Shown here one piece after another: positions 26,465 through 37,563 of a stretch of 64,000 nt of DNA. Position 1 is the first letter of the stretch. The number at the start of each line of letters is the position of its first letter. The translations under genes were made by a program, and so were the position numbers. Under the pieces are notes generated by a model that did no database searches, was not told where the DNA came from, and saw only the letters and a program-made list of their open reading frames with translations. Location: assembly GCA_049487715.1 (NCBI GenBank), contig CP150555.1:496001-560000 (forward strand), in the 5' to 3' direction. The DNA is from Pycnococcus provasolii. Lineage: Eukaryota; Chlorophyta; Pseudoscourfieldiophyceae; Pseudoscourfieldiales.

Positions 26465-27838
26465 TTAGCTAGCACCGGAGAACATCGCCTGGAACAAGTA
26501 CGCCTGGCTCAACAGCATCGACATCTCGTTCTCCTTCCAGTCTTGCGTCGGCAAGTTTTGGAGGAACATCACCATGTCCTGGAACTCCATCTCAAGCACC
26601 TGCTTGCTAAAGTTGAGAAGCAGCGCGGCGCAGCAGTAGCTCAAGAACGATGGAAGGCCGTGCGACCCTTCCGCTAAAAACGTGTCGAACAGACGGAACG
26701 CGCAAATCGGTGGAACCTCGCGTAGTAGCAGGCAGTTGGCCCATCGGAACGCAAACTGAAGGAACTCGAGCCCGTTGTCCTCGATGTGGTGGCAACAAGG
26801 TGCGTCGACACGAAAGCAAAGCTCGCGCACGCGATAAACGAGGCGCTGGATTCCCGGCTGCGCCGCGGTGTAGTGGTCTTGCACACCGTCGAGCAAGGCG
26901 CACAGGCTCCAGTACGCGTCCGCCTCCGCCGTCAGCAGCGCCTCCTCGCTGAGCGACGCGAGCGTCGCCTGAGCCTGCTCGAGTGACCCTGCGTACCAGT
27001 CCCTCTGGTGCGGCACGCCGCGCGCCTCTTGCGCAGCCGCCACCTGCTCGCCGTAGAAGATGAGCATGAATGGCGTGGCAACGTCGTTGAGGCCCTGCAC
27101 GTACCCGCTCGCCGGGTTGCGCGCCGCGCGTATGTAAAGCATTCTCCTCAGCGCGAGCTGAACGGTTTCCTCGTCGCGGAACAGCGGGCACTCCGGGGCG
27201 GTGCGCGGTGCGTCGATGAGAACCTGGTGGAAGGTTTTCCTCTCCTCCTCGGTTCTGTCCTCGTCGCTGATCTGCCACAGCTCGCTGACGTAGTCGCGGT
27301 AGTCCTGCCTCTTTCTCTCAAGCGCGGCATCTCGTCGAACCGCCTTGGCAGGTGCATATCCTGTCATGAGCCTCCAGCACGTCGGCCTGAGGCTGTGTGG
27401 CACGCCGTTCCAGCTGAGCGCCTTGAGCGCGTTCATGTCGACGACGTCTGTGTTGAGCAGTTTCTCAAACTTCGCTAACCGCGACTTCTCAAAGTCCGTC
27501 ATTTGATTCCTGGCGGCGCCTTCACCTGTGGCGCCATCCACGCCTCCTGCTTGTGTTAGCTGATCGCTTCCCAAGCCCGTAGAGTCGGACGGCTCGGCGG
27601 ACCCAGCGCCACCCCCAAAGGCCCTTCTCGACTCTGAAGGAGATACGTGAGATGATTCGCCACCCAGGCTAGCGTCTGACGTGAGCCCGGCGTGGGCCCC
27701 CTGAGCTTCTTCCATTGCGTCGGAAGAAGGCACCCCCCCCAAGGCTGGCGACGGCGATGCCGCCACCGCCGCCGAGCCTGCTACTAACCTGCCACTAGCC
27801 ACGACACGAGGCATGTTACGCGTTGCACCGCTGTGCAT
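26465..27838 (-). CDS. TBC1D22-like Rab GTPase-activating protein
   Basis: The ATG at 27838 gives 457 residues; the open frame upstream begins only with TTG. After a low-complexity N-terminus of about 110 residues, the TBC domain starts SRLAKFEKLLNTDVVDMNAL, LSWNGVPHSLRP, LMTGYAP, as in the TBC1D22 group. Both catalytic fingers are present: VLIDAPRT (arginine finger) and GYVQGLND (glutamine finger). It should stimulate GTP hydrolysis by a Rab, probably at Golgi or endosome. The length is near that usual for TBC1D22. A short gap separates it from the aconitase fragment. Confidence 0.9.
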   Translation of the reverse strand: MHSGATRNMPRVVASGRLVAGSAAVAASPSPALGGVPSSDAMEEAQGAHAGLTSDASLGGESSHVSPSESRRAFGGGAGSAEPSDSTGLGSDQLTQAGGVDGATGEGAARNQMTDFEKSRLAKFEKLLNTDVVDMNALKALSWNGVPHSLRPTCWRLMTGYAPAKAVRRDAALERKRQDYRDYVSELWQISDEDRTEEERKTFHQVLIDAPRTAPECPLFRDEETVQLALRRMLYIRAARNPASGYVQGLNDVATPFMLIFYGEQVAAAQEARGVPHQRDWYAGSLEQAQATLASLSEEALLTAEADAYWSLCALLDGVQDHYTAAQPGIQRLVYRVRELCFRVDAPCCHHIEDNGLEFLQFAFRWANCLLLREVPPICAFRLFDTFLAEGSHGLPSFLSYCCAALLLNFSKQVLEMEFQDMVMFLQNLPTQDWKENEMSMLLSQAYLFQAMFSGAS

Positions 27839-27989
27839 GGTCTTTATCGGAAATGGAAAAACGAGCGAGGAAGAATGATTCGCGCAGGGGGGGCAGAGGG
27901 AAAGAACACCTAGGAGAACCCCGAGGGAGGGCGAGGGAGGAGAAAAAAAAGAATGACCCGGGCTGCTCAAAGGTATTTCCCACCTCCCT

Positions 27990-28180
27990 AATGTAGTAGG
28001 GGTAATGGGGATACGTCGTTGGTGGTCGTTTCATCGCCGACCCCTGGGGGTTGGGGTTAGGGTTAGGGCCCTGGGGGCCGGCCCAGAGCTGGCCGGCCCC
28101 TTCTTTTTGGCCTTTTCGGGATCCCGGTCGGGAAACGAACGAAGGATCCTTCCACCACGTAGTCACGTACACGCGCACAT
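27990..28180. repeat. GC-rich dispersed repeat with telomere-like core
   Basis: The element holds atggggatacgtcgttggtg (28005-28024), a GGGGTTAGGGTTAGGG tract near 28051-28068, and cgggatcccggtcgg near 28117, the first and last shared with 9356-9423. It lies just downstream of a copia integrase remnant, so it may belong to a retroelement terminus. Confidence 0.5.
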
Positions 28181-28226
28181 TTAGACTTTAGAGGCGCACT
28201 CAAGCTCCGCGCTCAAATGGACAAGC

Positions 28227-28706
28227 TCACACGTTGTCGAAGAGCTCCACGCTGTGTATGATTTGCCCTCGCTCGTAGACCGTGTCCATGTCAGGGTCAA
28301 GTACAAAATGCGCGGCGCGTGATTTGCGTCCGAGGTAAATGTACGGGCGGCTTTTGGAGTCAAATGCTTTTCTGAGTTCCTTAGGCTGCCATACGTATAC
28401 GGTGCTTCCAATCACGCGTAGCTGGCCGAGGTCCTCGGCCTCTCCTTTCCACGCCATGGAGGGAATCATGAGCGTTGCTGAATGCCAGAGGTTGTTTCGT
28501 ATGAAGACCACGGTGTTGAGGATGAAGGGCCAATATTTGACGTCGATGTGTGGCGCAGCTTTGAGGCATGCGAGCGTGTGCTCCCATAGAATGCCGATTG
28601 GGCTCTCGTGGCGCCCACCTTGCTGCGGGTCGTATGGTGCGTTATGTTCGGGCGATATTCCTTTTTCGATCAAGAATAGATTGAACTCTCCCTCAGTGAA
28701 GATCAC
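28227..28706 (-). mobile_element. Ty1/copia retrotransposon remnant (integrase part)
   Basis: The minus-strand frame reads FTEGEFNLFLIEKGI, NAPYDPQQGGRHESP, KYWPFILNTVVFIRN, LGQLRVIGSTVYVW and SRPYIYLGRKS, the pattern of a copia integrase catalytic core and its C-terminal part (compare the family's 'TPQQNGV.ER', 'RVFG', 'GY' landmarks). Only about 160 codons remain, without protease, reverse transcriptase or recognisable LTRs. The expected acidic residue of the second catalytic motif is replaced (FTEGEF for the usual TDNGTEF type). It is inactive. Confidence 0.8.
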
Positions 28707-29387
28707 AGATGACCAGCGCGGCGCGCGCTGATGGTGCGGGTGCTGCTTCTAATCATGAGCCTAGCGCTAATTGTTGATCATATCATTCCGAATCGAGAGA
28801 ACAATCATGTGGATAATAATTTGCAATTTGTGACGAATGTTCAAAACGTTGTGACTTGTGAATGAAGCACGCGCATTTCAACACTGCAGCTCAATGCCAA
28901 TGGCGGAGTGCCTGGAGCGAGCGTCTGCATCCGCTCATCGACTTGGTGTCGCCATTGACGGGTCGTGGCTCAAAACATCGGCGTGTATCCGATGTATCGC
29001 GTGCTGACATACTCACATACATAGGGTTCGGGTACGGGTTCGGGTTCGGGTCCGGGCCCCTCCAGGCAGCCAGGTTCGGGCGCGCTCGAACGCCGCCGGG
29101 CCCCACCCAAACTTGGGTCCCACTTGGTTTCCCGTTTCCCGGGGTCCCGCCGGGTCCGCTTCATTTCCCACAACGAACGAACGAAGCAGGCCGGTCGGGT
29201 CGGCTTCCTTGTGTGTCAGTCATTCTGACATTCTCTACAGACCGTGTGGTGTTTTTGTGTTTGTTGTGTTTTGTAGTCCAACATCAATAAATATTGCTCT
29301 GATATATCTCGGTACTGTATCTATCGCTCTCTTACACCTGACCAGGGTATCTCATCAACTGAGCACGTACCCGTATATACGGATCAG
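28707..29387. other. Intergenic region with degenerate GGGTTC repeats
   Basis: A degenerate (GGGTTC)n/GGGTCC tract runs from about 29023 to 29060, followed by GC-rich DNA to 29160. The last 200 bases are AT-rich, presumably the promoter of the remodeller gene at 29388. Confidence 0.4.
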
Positions 29388-32300
29388 ATGATGATGGCCT
29401 TGCTTAGACACCAAGATTCTCGTGATGATGATAATGCTCGTGGTGATGATAACGCTCGTGGAGATTTTGGTGATGCTCGTGGCGATTTCAATGATGCGAA
29501 TGCCTGTGGTGGCGATGGCGATGGTGATGACGACCAGTTGTTGGAAGAACATGCCAGTGGTGGTGGTGGTGGTGGTGGTGGTGGTGGTGGTCAGATGCCA
29601 GATAGAATGGATGGTGATGACGACGACGACGACGATGATGGCAAGCACACTTCTTCGGAAGAGGGCGACGACGACGAGACGCCGCTGCAGCGCCTCGCGC
29701 GGGAAGAGCGCGTGCTCAACGCAGCGGAGGAAATCAGAAATAAGAGGAAACTGCTCAACTACTACGCGCACAACGCACGCATGCCGCGGTTTCCTGAGCC
29801 GCCACGCCGATGCCCGCCCGAATACTGGGCGTCGGCGTCGTCGAAGACCAAGGGGAGCGGCGCATCACGGAAAGGAGGCGCGGTGCTCGCAGGCTCGGCG
29901 GCGTTCGCCGCCGCCGCCGCTGCCGCATCAGCAAGCCAGCCTACGGGAGAGACCGCCGCCGCGGGAGCGGGTGCAGCGCCGGCAGCGTCGACGGACGTCA
30001 AGACGGCGCTCAAGACGCACCGCGACCACCTGCTCGAGGAGATGGCTTGGCTCGCCAAGGATGTGATTCGTGAGCGCAACTGGAAGCAACAGCAGGCGAA
30101 GAAACTTGCATATGCTGCCAAGAAGAGTGGCATGGACGTGGAGGCTCGGCGTGAGCGAATCGTTCGAGAGGCTGAGCAGGCGCTACGGAAAACGGCGAGC
30201 GGCATTGCGAAGGAGGTTGGTTTCTTCTGGATGAAGATTGAAAAGCTCGTGCTGATGAAGTACCAGCACGCTATCGATACGACACGAAAGGTTGCTCTCG
30301 ACAAGCACCTGGACTTTATCCTCGACCAAACGGAGAAGTATAGCGGCATGCTTGCGGATGACTTAACCAACCAGCCCATGACAGCGACGCTCCCGCAGCT
30401 GCCTGCGCCGGCACCGGCACCAGCAGCCGCTGGATCGTCTCGGGCAGCTGCGAAGAAAGATCATTCTGACGCTGCTGGAGACGGGACGTTTGCGGGTATG
30501 GAGCTCGACGATGAGCAGGAGTTTGTTCCTGGCGAGGATGGCGAAGATGGCGTCGACGATGAGGCGACGTTGGAGGAGGAGGAGCGACTGGCAGCTCAGG
30601 AGGGTATGGATCCACGTGCGAGCGAGCGCGAGGAGCTTGCAGCGTTGGAGGCGGAAGCGTCGATGTCCGTGGAGGAGCTGCTCGCTCGATACAAGGGCAA
30701 GGCGCCGATGCACACCGCAGACGAGGACGACGACGAGGAAGAAGAAGAGCAGGAGGAAGAGGAGGAGGAGGAGGAGGAGGAGGACGCCGCCGCTGCAGAT
30801 CGCGCGATTGCTCGCGCCGCCTTGGAAGGTGGTGGCGTCGACGATGAGCAGGAGTTTGTTCCTGGTGAGGATGGCGAAGATGGCGTCGACGACGAGGCGA
30901 CGTTGGAGGAGGAGGAGCGACTGGCAGCTCAGGAGGGTTTGGATCCACGTGCGAGCGAGCGCGAGGAGCTTGCAGCGTTGGAGGCGGAGGCTTCGATGTC
31001 AGTGGAGGAGCTGCTCACTCGATACAAGGGCAAGGCGCCGATGCACACAGCAGACGAGGACGACGACGAGGAAGAAGAGCAGGAGGAGGAAGAGGAGGAG
31101 GAGGACGCCGCCGCTGCAGATCGCGCGATTGCTCGCGCCGCCTTGGAAGGTGGTGGCGTCGACGATGAGCAGGAGTTTGTTCCTGGTGAGGATGGCGAAG
31201 ATGGCGTCGACGACGAGGCGACGTTGGAGGAGGAGGAGCGACTGGCAGCTCAGGAGGGTGTGGATCCACGTGCGAGCGAGCGCGAGGAGCTTGCAGCGTT
31301 GGAGGCGGAGGCTTCGATGTCAGTGGAGGAGCTGCTCGCTCGATACAAGGGCAAGGCGCCGATGCACACAGCAGACGAGGAAGAAGAAGAGGAGGAGGAA
31401 GAGGAGGAGGAGGACGCCGCCGCTGCAGATCGCGCGATTGCTCGCGCCGCCTTGGAAGGTGGTGGCGTCGACGATGAGCAGGAGTTTGTTCCTGGTGAGG
31501 ATGGCGAAGATGGCGTCGACGACGAGGCGACGTTGGAGGAGGAGGAGCGACTGGCAGCTCAGGAGGGTTTGGATCCACGTGCGAGCGAGCGCGAGGAGCT
31601 TGCAGCGTTGGAGGCGGAAGCGTCGATGTCCGTGGAGGAGCTGCTCGCTCGATACAAGAGCGAGGCGCCGATGCACACAGCAGACGACGAGGACGACGAC
31701 GAGGAAGAAGAGCAGGAGGAGGAGGAGGACGACGACGACGACGATGACGATAAGAGAGGCACAGAGCAATTGCTCGCTACGCCTGCTAAGGCTGCTGATG
31801 CTGGACCAAGCTCCACAGCAGCAGCAGCAGCAGCTGTTGCCGACGACCCCAACACCTTGGAAATGCAGCCAACCACGCCTCAGCCATTTCTTCTGAAACA
31901 CGATCTGCGCATCTACCAACACATGGGACTGGACTGGCTTGTGGCACTGCACGACAAGAAGTTGAACGGAATCCTCGCGGATGAGATGGGCCTGGGAAAG
32001 ACGATTCAGACAATCGCTCTGCTGGCTCATCTGGCGGTGACGCATGGCAACTGGGGCCCGCATTTGATTGTCGTGCCGACGACGGTGATGATCAACTGGG
32101 AGATGGAGGTGAAGAAGTGGTGCCCCGCGCTCAAGGTTCTCACGTACTACGGAAGCACGAAGGAGCGCAAGCTGAAGCGGCAGGGATGGTCGAAGTGGAA
32201 TTCCTTCCACGTGTGCATCACGTCGTACACTCTCATCTTGCAGGATTTCAAGATGTTCAGGCGCAAGAAGTGGCGATACCTCATCCTTGACGAGGCACAC

Positions 32301-35300
32301 ATGATCAAGAACTGGAAGTCGAAGAAGTGGCAGGTGCTGCTGAACTTCAACGCGCAGCGCCGCCTGCTCATCACGGGAACGCCGCTGCAGAATGATCTCA
32401 TGGAACTGTGGAGTCTGATGCACTTTCTCATGCCTCACGTCTTCAGCGATCACGGCGAGTTTCGCGACTGGTTCGCCGCGCCGATGACTTCGATGGTCGA
32501 GGGAACGAGGCAGGTGAACAAGGAGGTGATCCGTCGCCTGCACGGCGTTCTGCGGCCATTCATCCTGCGGCGCCTGAAAAAGGATGTCGAGAAGAACCTC
32601 CCACCTAAGACGGAGTCGATCGTCTACTGCGAGCTTTCCAAGCGGCAGCGCCTGCTCTACGAGGAGTTTGTCGACGCGTCGGATACTAAGAAAGCTCTGA
32701 GTGGCGAGGGCAGCTTCTTCGCCGTGATGAACGTTCTCATGCAGCTTCGCAAGGTGTGCAACCACCCTGACCTGTTCGCGGAGCGCACCATTTCGACGCC
32801 GTACGACATGTACGGCAACGTCGGTGCCGGCGTGGTTTGCGCTCGCGGGCACCACGCAAACGCGCCGTCGTTCCTTCGCGTGAACGTGCCCAAGGCGCTC
32901 GTGAATCTTCACCGTGAAGTGGGACGCGGCGGCGAGTGGCCGACGCGCGCGGATGTGGACGCGGCGGCGGCAAGGCTGCGCGCGCAGTCGAACGCCTCGT
33001 CACTTCGGATCGCCTTTAGCAACGTTGGCGTGGATGGTGCGAGCCGCCTCTGCCGTCGCTGGGGCATTGGCGTTTCCGGGTGCGGCGGAGTCATCTCCGA
33101 CCTGCTCGCGTTTGGCGTGGGCGGCGAGGGCTTCGAGGCGGCGTCGGATGGCTCCTTCGCGTCGTACGACGGCGATGCGTGGATGTCGCGCGGCGTGGGC
33201 GCTCTGCCCGCCTCGCTGGTTTCGGCGAATGCCGCCGACGCGTGGCGCTCGGATATCGCCGCGAAGTCCTTTCTCGAGCGGCATAAGCTCTGTCTCGTTG
33301 CAGGCCGAGGTGGCGGAGGAGGCTTGCAGGGACACCCGTACGCCGTGGCAGCTCTCGCTAGCCTGAGCCCGGAGCAGAATGCTCTGCTGCGCAGCGTGCT
33401 GAAAAGCCGTGCGGTGAAGACGACTCGCGACCGCCAATCGGCGATTCTGAGGAACCTGCGCCTTTCGGAGATGCGGTGCCGCCACGCGGCGTCGCGCGCG
33501 ATGTTCTCGCCAGCCAACCTCGTCGCGTGCGTTCGCGCTTGGCGCAAGGAGGTTCCAACTGTGCTCGACCTGTTCGAGGATGTCAGCCACTGGCACCGCT
33601 TCCAGGCGTACACGCCTCATGCGCGCGCGACGCGCGCGGAGCTCGTGCACGAGCCAGCCTGCGTGCGCGACATGTGCTCGATGAGAGAGGTGGTCGTGCG
33701 CTCGACGCCTTCTGTGGGCACGACGCTCTGGCCGATGCTTCAGCGCTCTCAGATGCTCTTCCCCGATCGCAAGCTGCTGCAGTACGACAGCGGAAAGCTG
33801 CAGCAGCTCGACCTGCTGCTTCACCGGCTGAAGGTGGAGGGGCACCGCGCGTTGATCTTTACGCAGATGGGACGCATGCTGGACGTTCTGGAGGCTTTCC
33901 TGACGCTGCACGGCCACACGTATCTACGCCTCGACGGTGCGACGAAGATTGAGCAGCGCCAGATTCTCATGCAGAAGTACAACACGAGTACGAAGTACTT
34001 CTGCTTCATCTCGTCGACGCGAAGCGGCGGTGTGGGCATGAACCTGACGGGTGCCGACACGGTCATCTTCTACGACAGCGACTGGAATCCTGCGATGGAT
34101 GCGCAGGCGCAGGATCGATGCCATCGCATTGGCCAGACGCGGCCTGTTCACATCTACCGTCTCGTGACGCTGTCAACGGTGGAGGAGAACATCGTTCTGA
34201 AGGCTGGTCAGAAAAAGCACCTCGACTTTCTCGCGATTCAGAGCGGTGGTTTTACCGTGCAGAGCATGATTGAGAAGCTGAAGAAGGGCATTGTGAAGGA
34301 TGATGGTGGTGAAGATGATCAGGGTGCCGTGGAAGCTGAAAAGCTTGAGGAGGCTGAATTTAAGGATGATGGTGGTGCTGCTGCTGCTGCTGCTGGTGGT
34401 ACTGGTGGTGGTACTGGTGGTGGTGGTGGTACCGGTGGTGATGCTGAAGAGGAGGATGCTGAGGAGGAGGATGCTGAGGAGGAGCGATGCCGATGCCGAT
34501 GCCGATGCCGATGCCGATGCCGATGCCGATGCCGATGCCGATGCTGAGGAGGAGAAGGAGAAGGAGAAGGAGGTTGGTGCGATTGTTCCCGTTTCCGAGC
34601 CAGGTACCGCACTGATGGCTGCACAGCAGGCTGCTGATGGTGGCGGCGACGAGGATGAGCAGCTCGAGCTGCTTCGCGACGTGAGTGCTCTCGTCGAGCA
34701 GGCGAAGGGTGAGCAGAAGTCCGGCAAGTCGTTCGTGGACGCGATGCTGTCCATCCTAAAGCCGGTGGAGCGCTACGCTGTGCGCTGGCTCGACGAGGTT
34801 GAGCCTATCATCGACATGAATCACCAGGAGAAGGTTGGCGCATCGATCGAGCAGCACTTCGCGAAGGAAGAATGGAAACTCGAGGAGCTGGAAGAGAAGC
34901 GCGAAACTTTGGAGAAGGAGGCTGTGGATGGTGAGGTGGCTGTGCTCGAGGATGCGAACGGGGATGCGTTCCTGACGGGAGAGGCGGCGCGACTGGCTTA
35001 CCAGCGTGCATCTCGTGTGGCGGCTCGACGAGCGGAGGCGGAGAGGCTTCGTGCGGAGGCACAGCGCGTGGCTGCGGAAAAACTGAAGGTGGAAAAGGCT
35101 GCAAAGGCTGCAGCTGATGAGGAGAAAGCAGCAGCACGAAGGAGGAGAGCTGCTGCAGCAGCTGCCGCCGAGGCTGAGGCGGCGGCGGCGGCGGCGGCGG
35201 CGGCGAATGCTGCTGCTGCGGCACCTCCTCAGGTCGCCGCACCAGTCTTGAAGCTAAAAATTAGCCTGAAGCGTCCCGCGGAGACGGAGGCGGACGGTGG

Positions 35301-35373
35301 TACCGACCGTGGTGCGTCCGTACCTCGTTTCGAGGTGACAGGATGTAAGGTGGTGGAAGAGTCGACAGCTTAA
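29388..35373 (+). CDS. SWR1/SRCAP-type (PIE1-like) chromatin remodelling ATPase, with apparent frameshift
   Basis: The ATG at 29388 opens 1,719 codons; the frame ends in an artefact-like (RC)n at 34547. The next frame carries the natural continuation (AD)n to 35373, so an extra C at 34485 probably splits one gene of about 1,990 residues. An HSA domain (KTHRDHLLEEMAWLAKDVIR, about residue 210) precedes four acidic repeats (about 373-785). The Snf2 ATPase starts near 840: DEMGLGKT, LDEAH, TGTPLQNDLMELW; helicase lobe 2 (about 1470-1620) has SGGVGMNLTGAD and QDRCHRIGQTR. A long insert separates the lobes, as in the INO80/SWR1 family. SWR1 complexes exchange H2A for H2A.Z. The C-terminus is Ala/Glu-rich coiled coil. 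It is a single long gene without visible introns. Confidence 0.9.
30507..31745 (+). repeat. Fourfold tandem repeat of the SWR1-Z-like acidic segment
   Basis: Copies begin with gacgatgagcaggagtttg at 30507, 30840, 31161 and 31470. Unit lengths are 333, 321 and 309 bp, each 12 bp shorter than the one before because the Glu/Asp run shrinks by four codons. Each unit codes EQEFVPGEDGEDG, DEATLEEEERLAAQEG, ELAALEAEASMSVEELL and RYKGKAP, then a Glu/Asp run and an Ala-rich linker. Confidence 0.9.
34486..34543 (+). repeat. (GATGCC)n hexanucleotide microsatellite
   Basis: About nine to ten copies of GATGCC lie inside the remodeller gene directly after the extra C at 34485. In the natural frame it codes Asp-Ala repeats; in the frame of the upstream ORF it codes Arg-Cys. 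Confidence 0.95.
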
Positions 35374-35469
35374 AAAAAAAAAGATTTGCGTTGTTGCTTG
35401 TTTGATTTCAAATGTGTATTCTGTAATATTTAATTCAGTGTGTCGTTTACACGTACTTTATAATTACTT
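35374..35469. other. Short convergent intergenic gap
   Basis: AT-rich with an A11 run at 35372-35382. It separates the remodeller and the lumen-like protein gene. Confidence 0.5.
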
Positions 35470-35964
35470 TTATTTTTTTGCACGAAGACGCTGGCACTCA
35501 GGTCCACAACGCTTACTGTTGCCGCTTGTTGGAGTTTTTGTTTCAATGATGGATCCGTCAGCTCGTCGGCTTGTCCCTTCTGTTGTGGGGCTTGAGTTTC
35601 CCACCTTGGGAACTCCCGATCCGTTTTCTTTGGCACGTGCAAGTAGGTCGTCGTAGAAGACGTTTCCCGATCCTTCGTCAAGCGCGGTGATGACGCCTCG
35701 TCCCCCGTACGCGTGAGCAGGCATCGTCGCGGACGGCAGTAGGTTCATCATCATGGTAAGTGTTGCAGCCGTGGCCGTGTGCAAAGTGAGTGATCGTCGC
35801 GTGTGATTTGAGTCCCGAGTCGGGGGAACACACGTGGGAGCACTCTGGGACTGAGCATGAGCACCATGGGGAGCACCACCACCACCATGAGCACACGTAA
35901 CCTTACAGGTACCCCGAGGTTTCACCACCACCACATGGCGTGCGGCCATCATCGTCATACCCAT
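35470..35964 (-). CDS. Small plastid-lumen-like protein of unknown function
   Basis: The ATG at 35964 gives 164 residues; the frame stays open upstream to 36075. A His/Arg/Thr-rich N-terminus resembles a transit peptide, followed by a hydrophobic stretch and PAHAYGG, an AxA-type thylakoid processing site. The mature part (about 75 residues) reads GRGVITALDEGSGNVFYDDL, LARAKENGSGVPKVG and ends CGPECQRLRAKK. The targeting pattern suggests the thylakoid lumen. I do not recognise the mature protein. Confidence 0.55.
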   Translation of the reverse strand: MGMTMMAARHVVVVKPRGTCKVTCAHGGGGAPHGAHAQSQSAPTCVPPTRDSNHTRRSLTLHTATAATLTMMMNLLPSATMPAHAYGGRGVITALDEGSGNVFYDDLLARAKENGSGVPKVGNSSPTTEGTSRRADGSIIETKTPTSGNSKRCGPECQRLRAKK

Positions 35965-36928
35965 CACTGAGCTGATGAGAGAGTGTGCTTGATGAGTGTG
36001 ATCAGTGTAACTTTGATGGGGGAGAAAAAAGCAAACCCAAAACTGTGTGGCTGTGAAGTAAAATCGCTCCCCCAAAATCCCAAAACGTAAAATTCACCTA
36101 AAAAGTGGATATCCCCTATGTGTATCGTTTGGGGGGAAAATTCCAACAAGAGGTGACTATTTTAGTATGGTGGGACCCACTCGTGTGCTGTGAGCCAAAT
36201 GGGCGTGGCGCTTTCTTCGTGGACGTTGGGAATGGTCATCAGAGGGCCAAACATTCCAGCGGTTTTCCAATGGAGACGCACGACCTCATGCCGCAGCAGT
36301 AACCCTAACCCTAACCCGCGCTGTTGGAGTTTGATCCTTCTTCTACAGTGAGAGTTCGACTCGTCGAATCTCCTTCTTGAAGTTTGGAAACAAACTTCTT
36401 CCGTGCATTTTGGTGCTTGCTTTGTTTGTTGGATTTAGATACTCAACCCATTGCGATGTTCTTTGAGTTCTCCTTCTTCAAAAAAAAGAATTAATTTTCT
36501 ATGCAGCTCGACCTATTTCTTGGTTGTAGCCCGGGTTTCCACCCCACCTCGTTTTCTGATCAGCCCCTCTCGTGCGCGGACCACCTTGTGTCGGATCGGA
36601 CCACCTTGTCGACGGCCTATGCCCGCGACGGGCCACGCCGCCTCGTGATGTCGGACAACACCAGCCACATCCACGCGAGGGTTCGCTGTGACGATCTTTT
36701 TTTTTTTGGCAGTATGTAGGAAGTACTCGAATGGCGTAACGTGGTGGACGATGAGCAACGTGTTTCCATGTTATTACACCATATTAATTATTCCCTGTAA
36801 AAATGGACAACCGTTGTCTCCAAGAACGCGCGCTTTAGACTTGCGTGCGTTCTTGCCCAAATCCGATTTGGGCCACTTGAACCGTGCTGCGTCGCCGGCG
36901 CCACCTTGACGCCCTTCTCGATGTACTA
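35965..36928. other. Intergenic region with telomere-like tract
   Basis: A (CCCTAA)n tract lies at 36300-36317 (about three units). A poly-T run occurs at 36696-36706. No gene is supported here. Confidence 0.4.
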
Positions 36929-36929
36929 G

Positions 36930-37430
36930 AACCGGCGCCGTTTTCTTTTTGCCCGCCTTGTTGCGGTGGTAGTCGTCTCGTCGCTCTCATCGAGAGACAG
37001 CGCACTCGCACCCGCCGACGCGAGCGTCGAGTCCGTGTCCCCGCTCATCGCCGCGTCAAGAAGCACGTTCGAAACAGCCGCGGCGGTGTTGCGCAGGTGT
37101 CTCCGCAGAGTCGGGCTGTTGGGAGTGAACTTCGCGGCTGACGACGTTGCGTTCGATCCAAACATCATTTCGCCAACAGTTCTCTTGCAGTTGGACGACG
37201 CGGTCACGTTGTGTGCGCGCAACGTGCTCGAGGACACCGAGGAGACTCCTCCCGAGGGTGCCGCAGCCGACTTGCTGAAGGCTTGCTTGGCAGCAGAGGC
37301 GCAGGCTGAGCGCCCGAGCTTGGGCGCCTGCACCTGCGCGGCCGAGAAGGCGCGCGACATGGTGCGCATGCTAGCCGCGAACGACGACGTCATGGGAGGG
37401 GGGGGGGAGCCGCCGAGAGCAATGACCTAA
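36930..37430 (+). CDS. Possible gene or exon, function unknown
   Basis: The plus frame opens after a TAG at 36927-36929, which could also be a splice acceptor, and reads ...SRSTFETAAAVLRRCLRRVG, DDVAFDPNIISPTVLLQLDD, ACLAAEAQAERPSLGAC and EKARDMVRMLAANDDVM before a stop at 37430. Composition is protein-like and helical, better than the overlapping minus frame. No ATG is available at the start. G-rich runs (37396-37404, 37453-37471) follow. No family is recognised. Confidence 0.3.
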   Translation, partial: NRRRFLFARLVAVVVVSSLSSRDSALAPADASVESVSPLIAASRSTFETAAAVLRRCLRRVGLLGVNFAADDVAFDPNIISPTVLLQLDDAVTLCARNVLEDTEETPPEGAAADLLKACLAAEAQAERPSLGACTCAAEKARDMVRMLAANDDVMGGGGEPPRAMT

Positions 37431-37563
37431 AGATAGAACGCCGGCCGAGAAGGGGGGGGGGAGGGGGGGGGAGATCGCAAACAAGATCAGATTTCCCATT
37501 TCTGGGGATCCCTCCTTGCATTGATCACCGCGTTGATGAATTCCTTCTTACAGTTTTCATTTT

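Noticed and set aside
36926-37393. Minus-strand 155-codon frame
   Set aside because: It is Ser/Ala-rich, and the plus frame over the same bases looks more like a helical protein; neither is certain.
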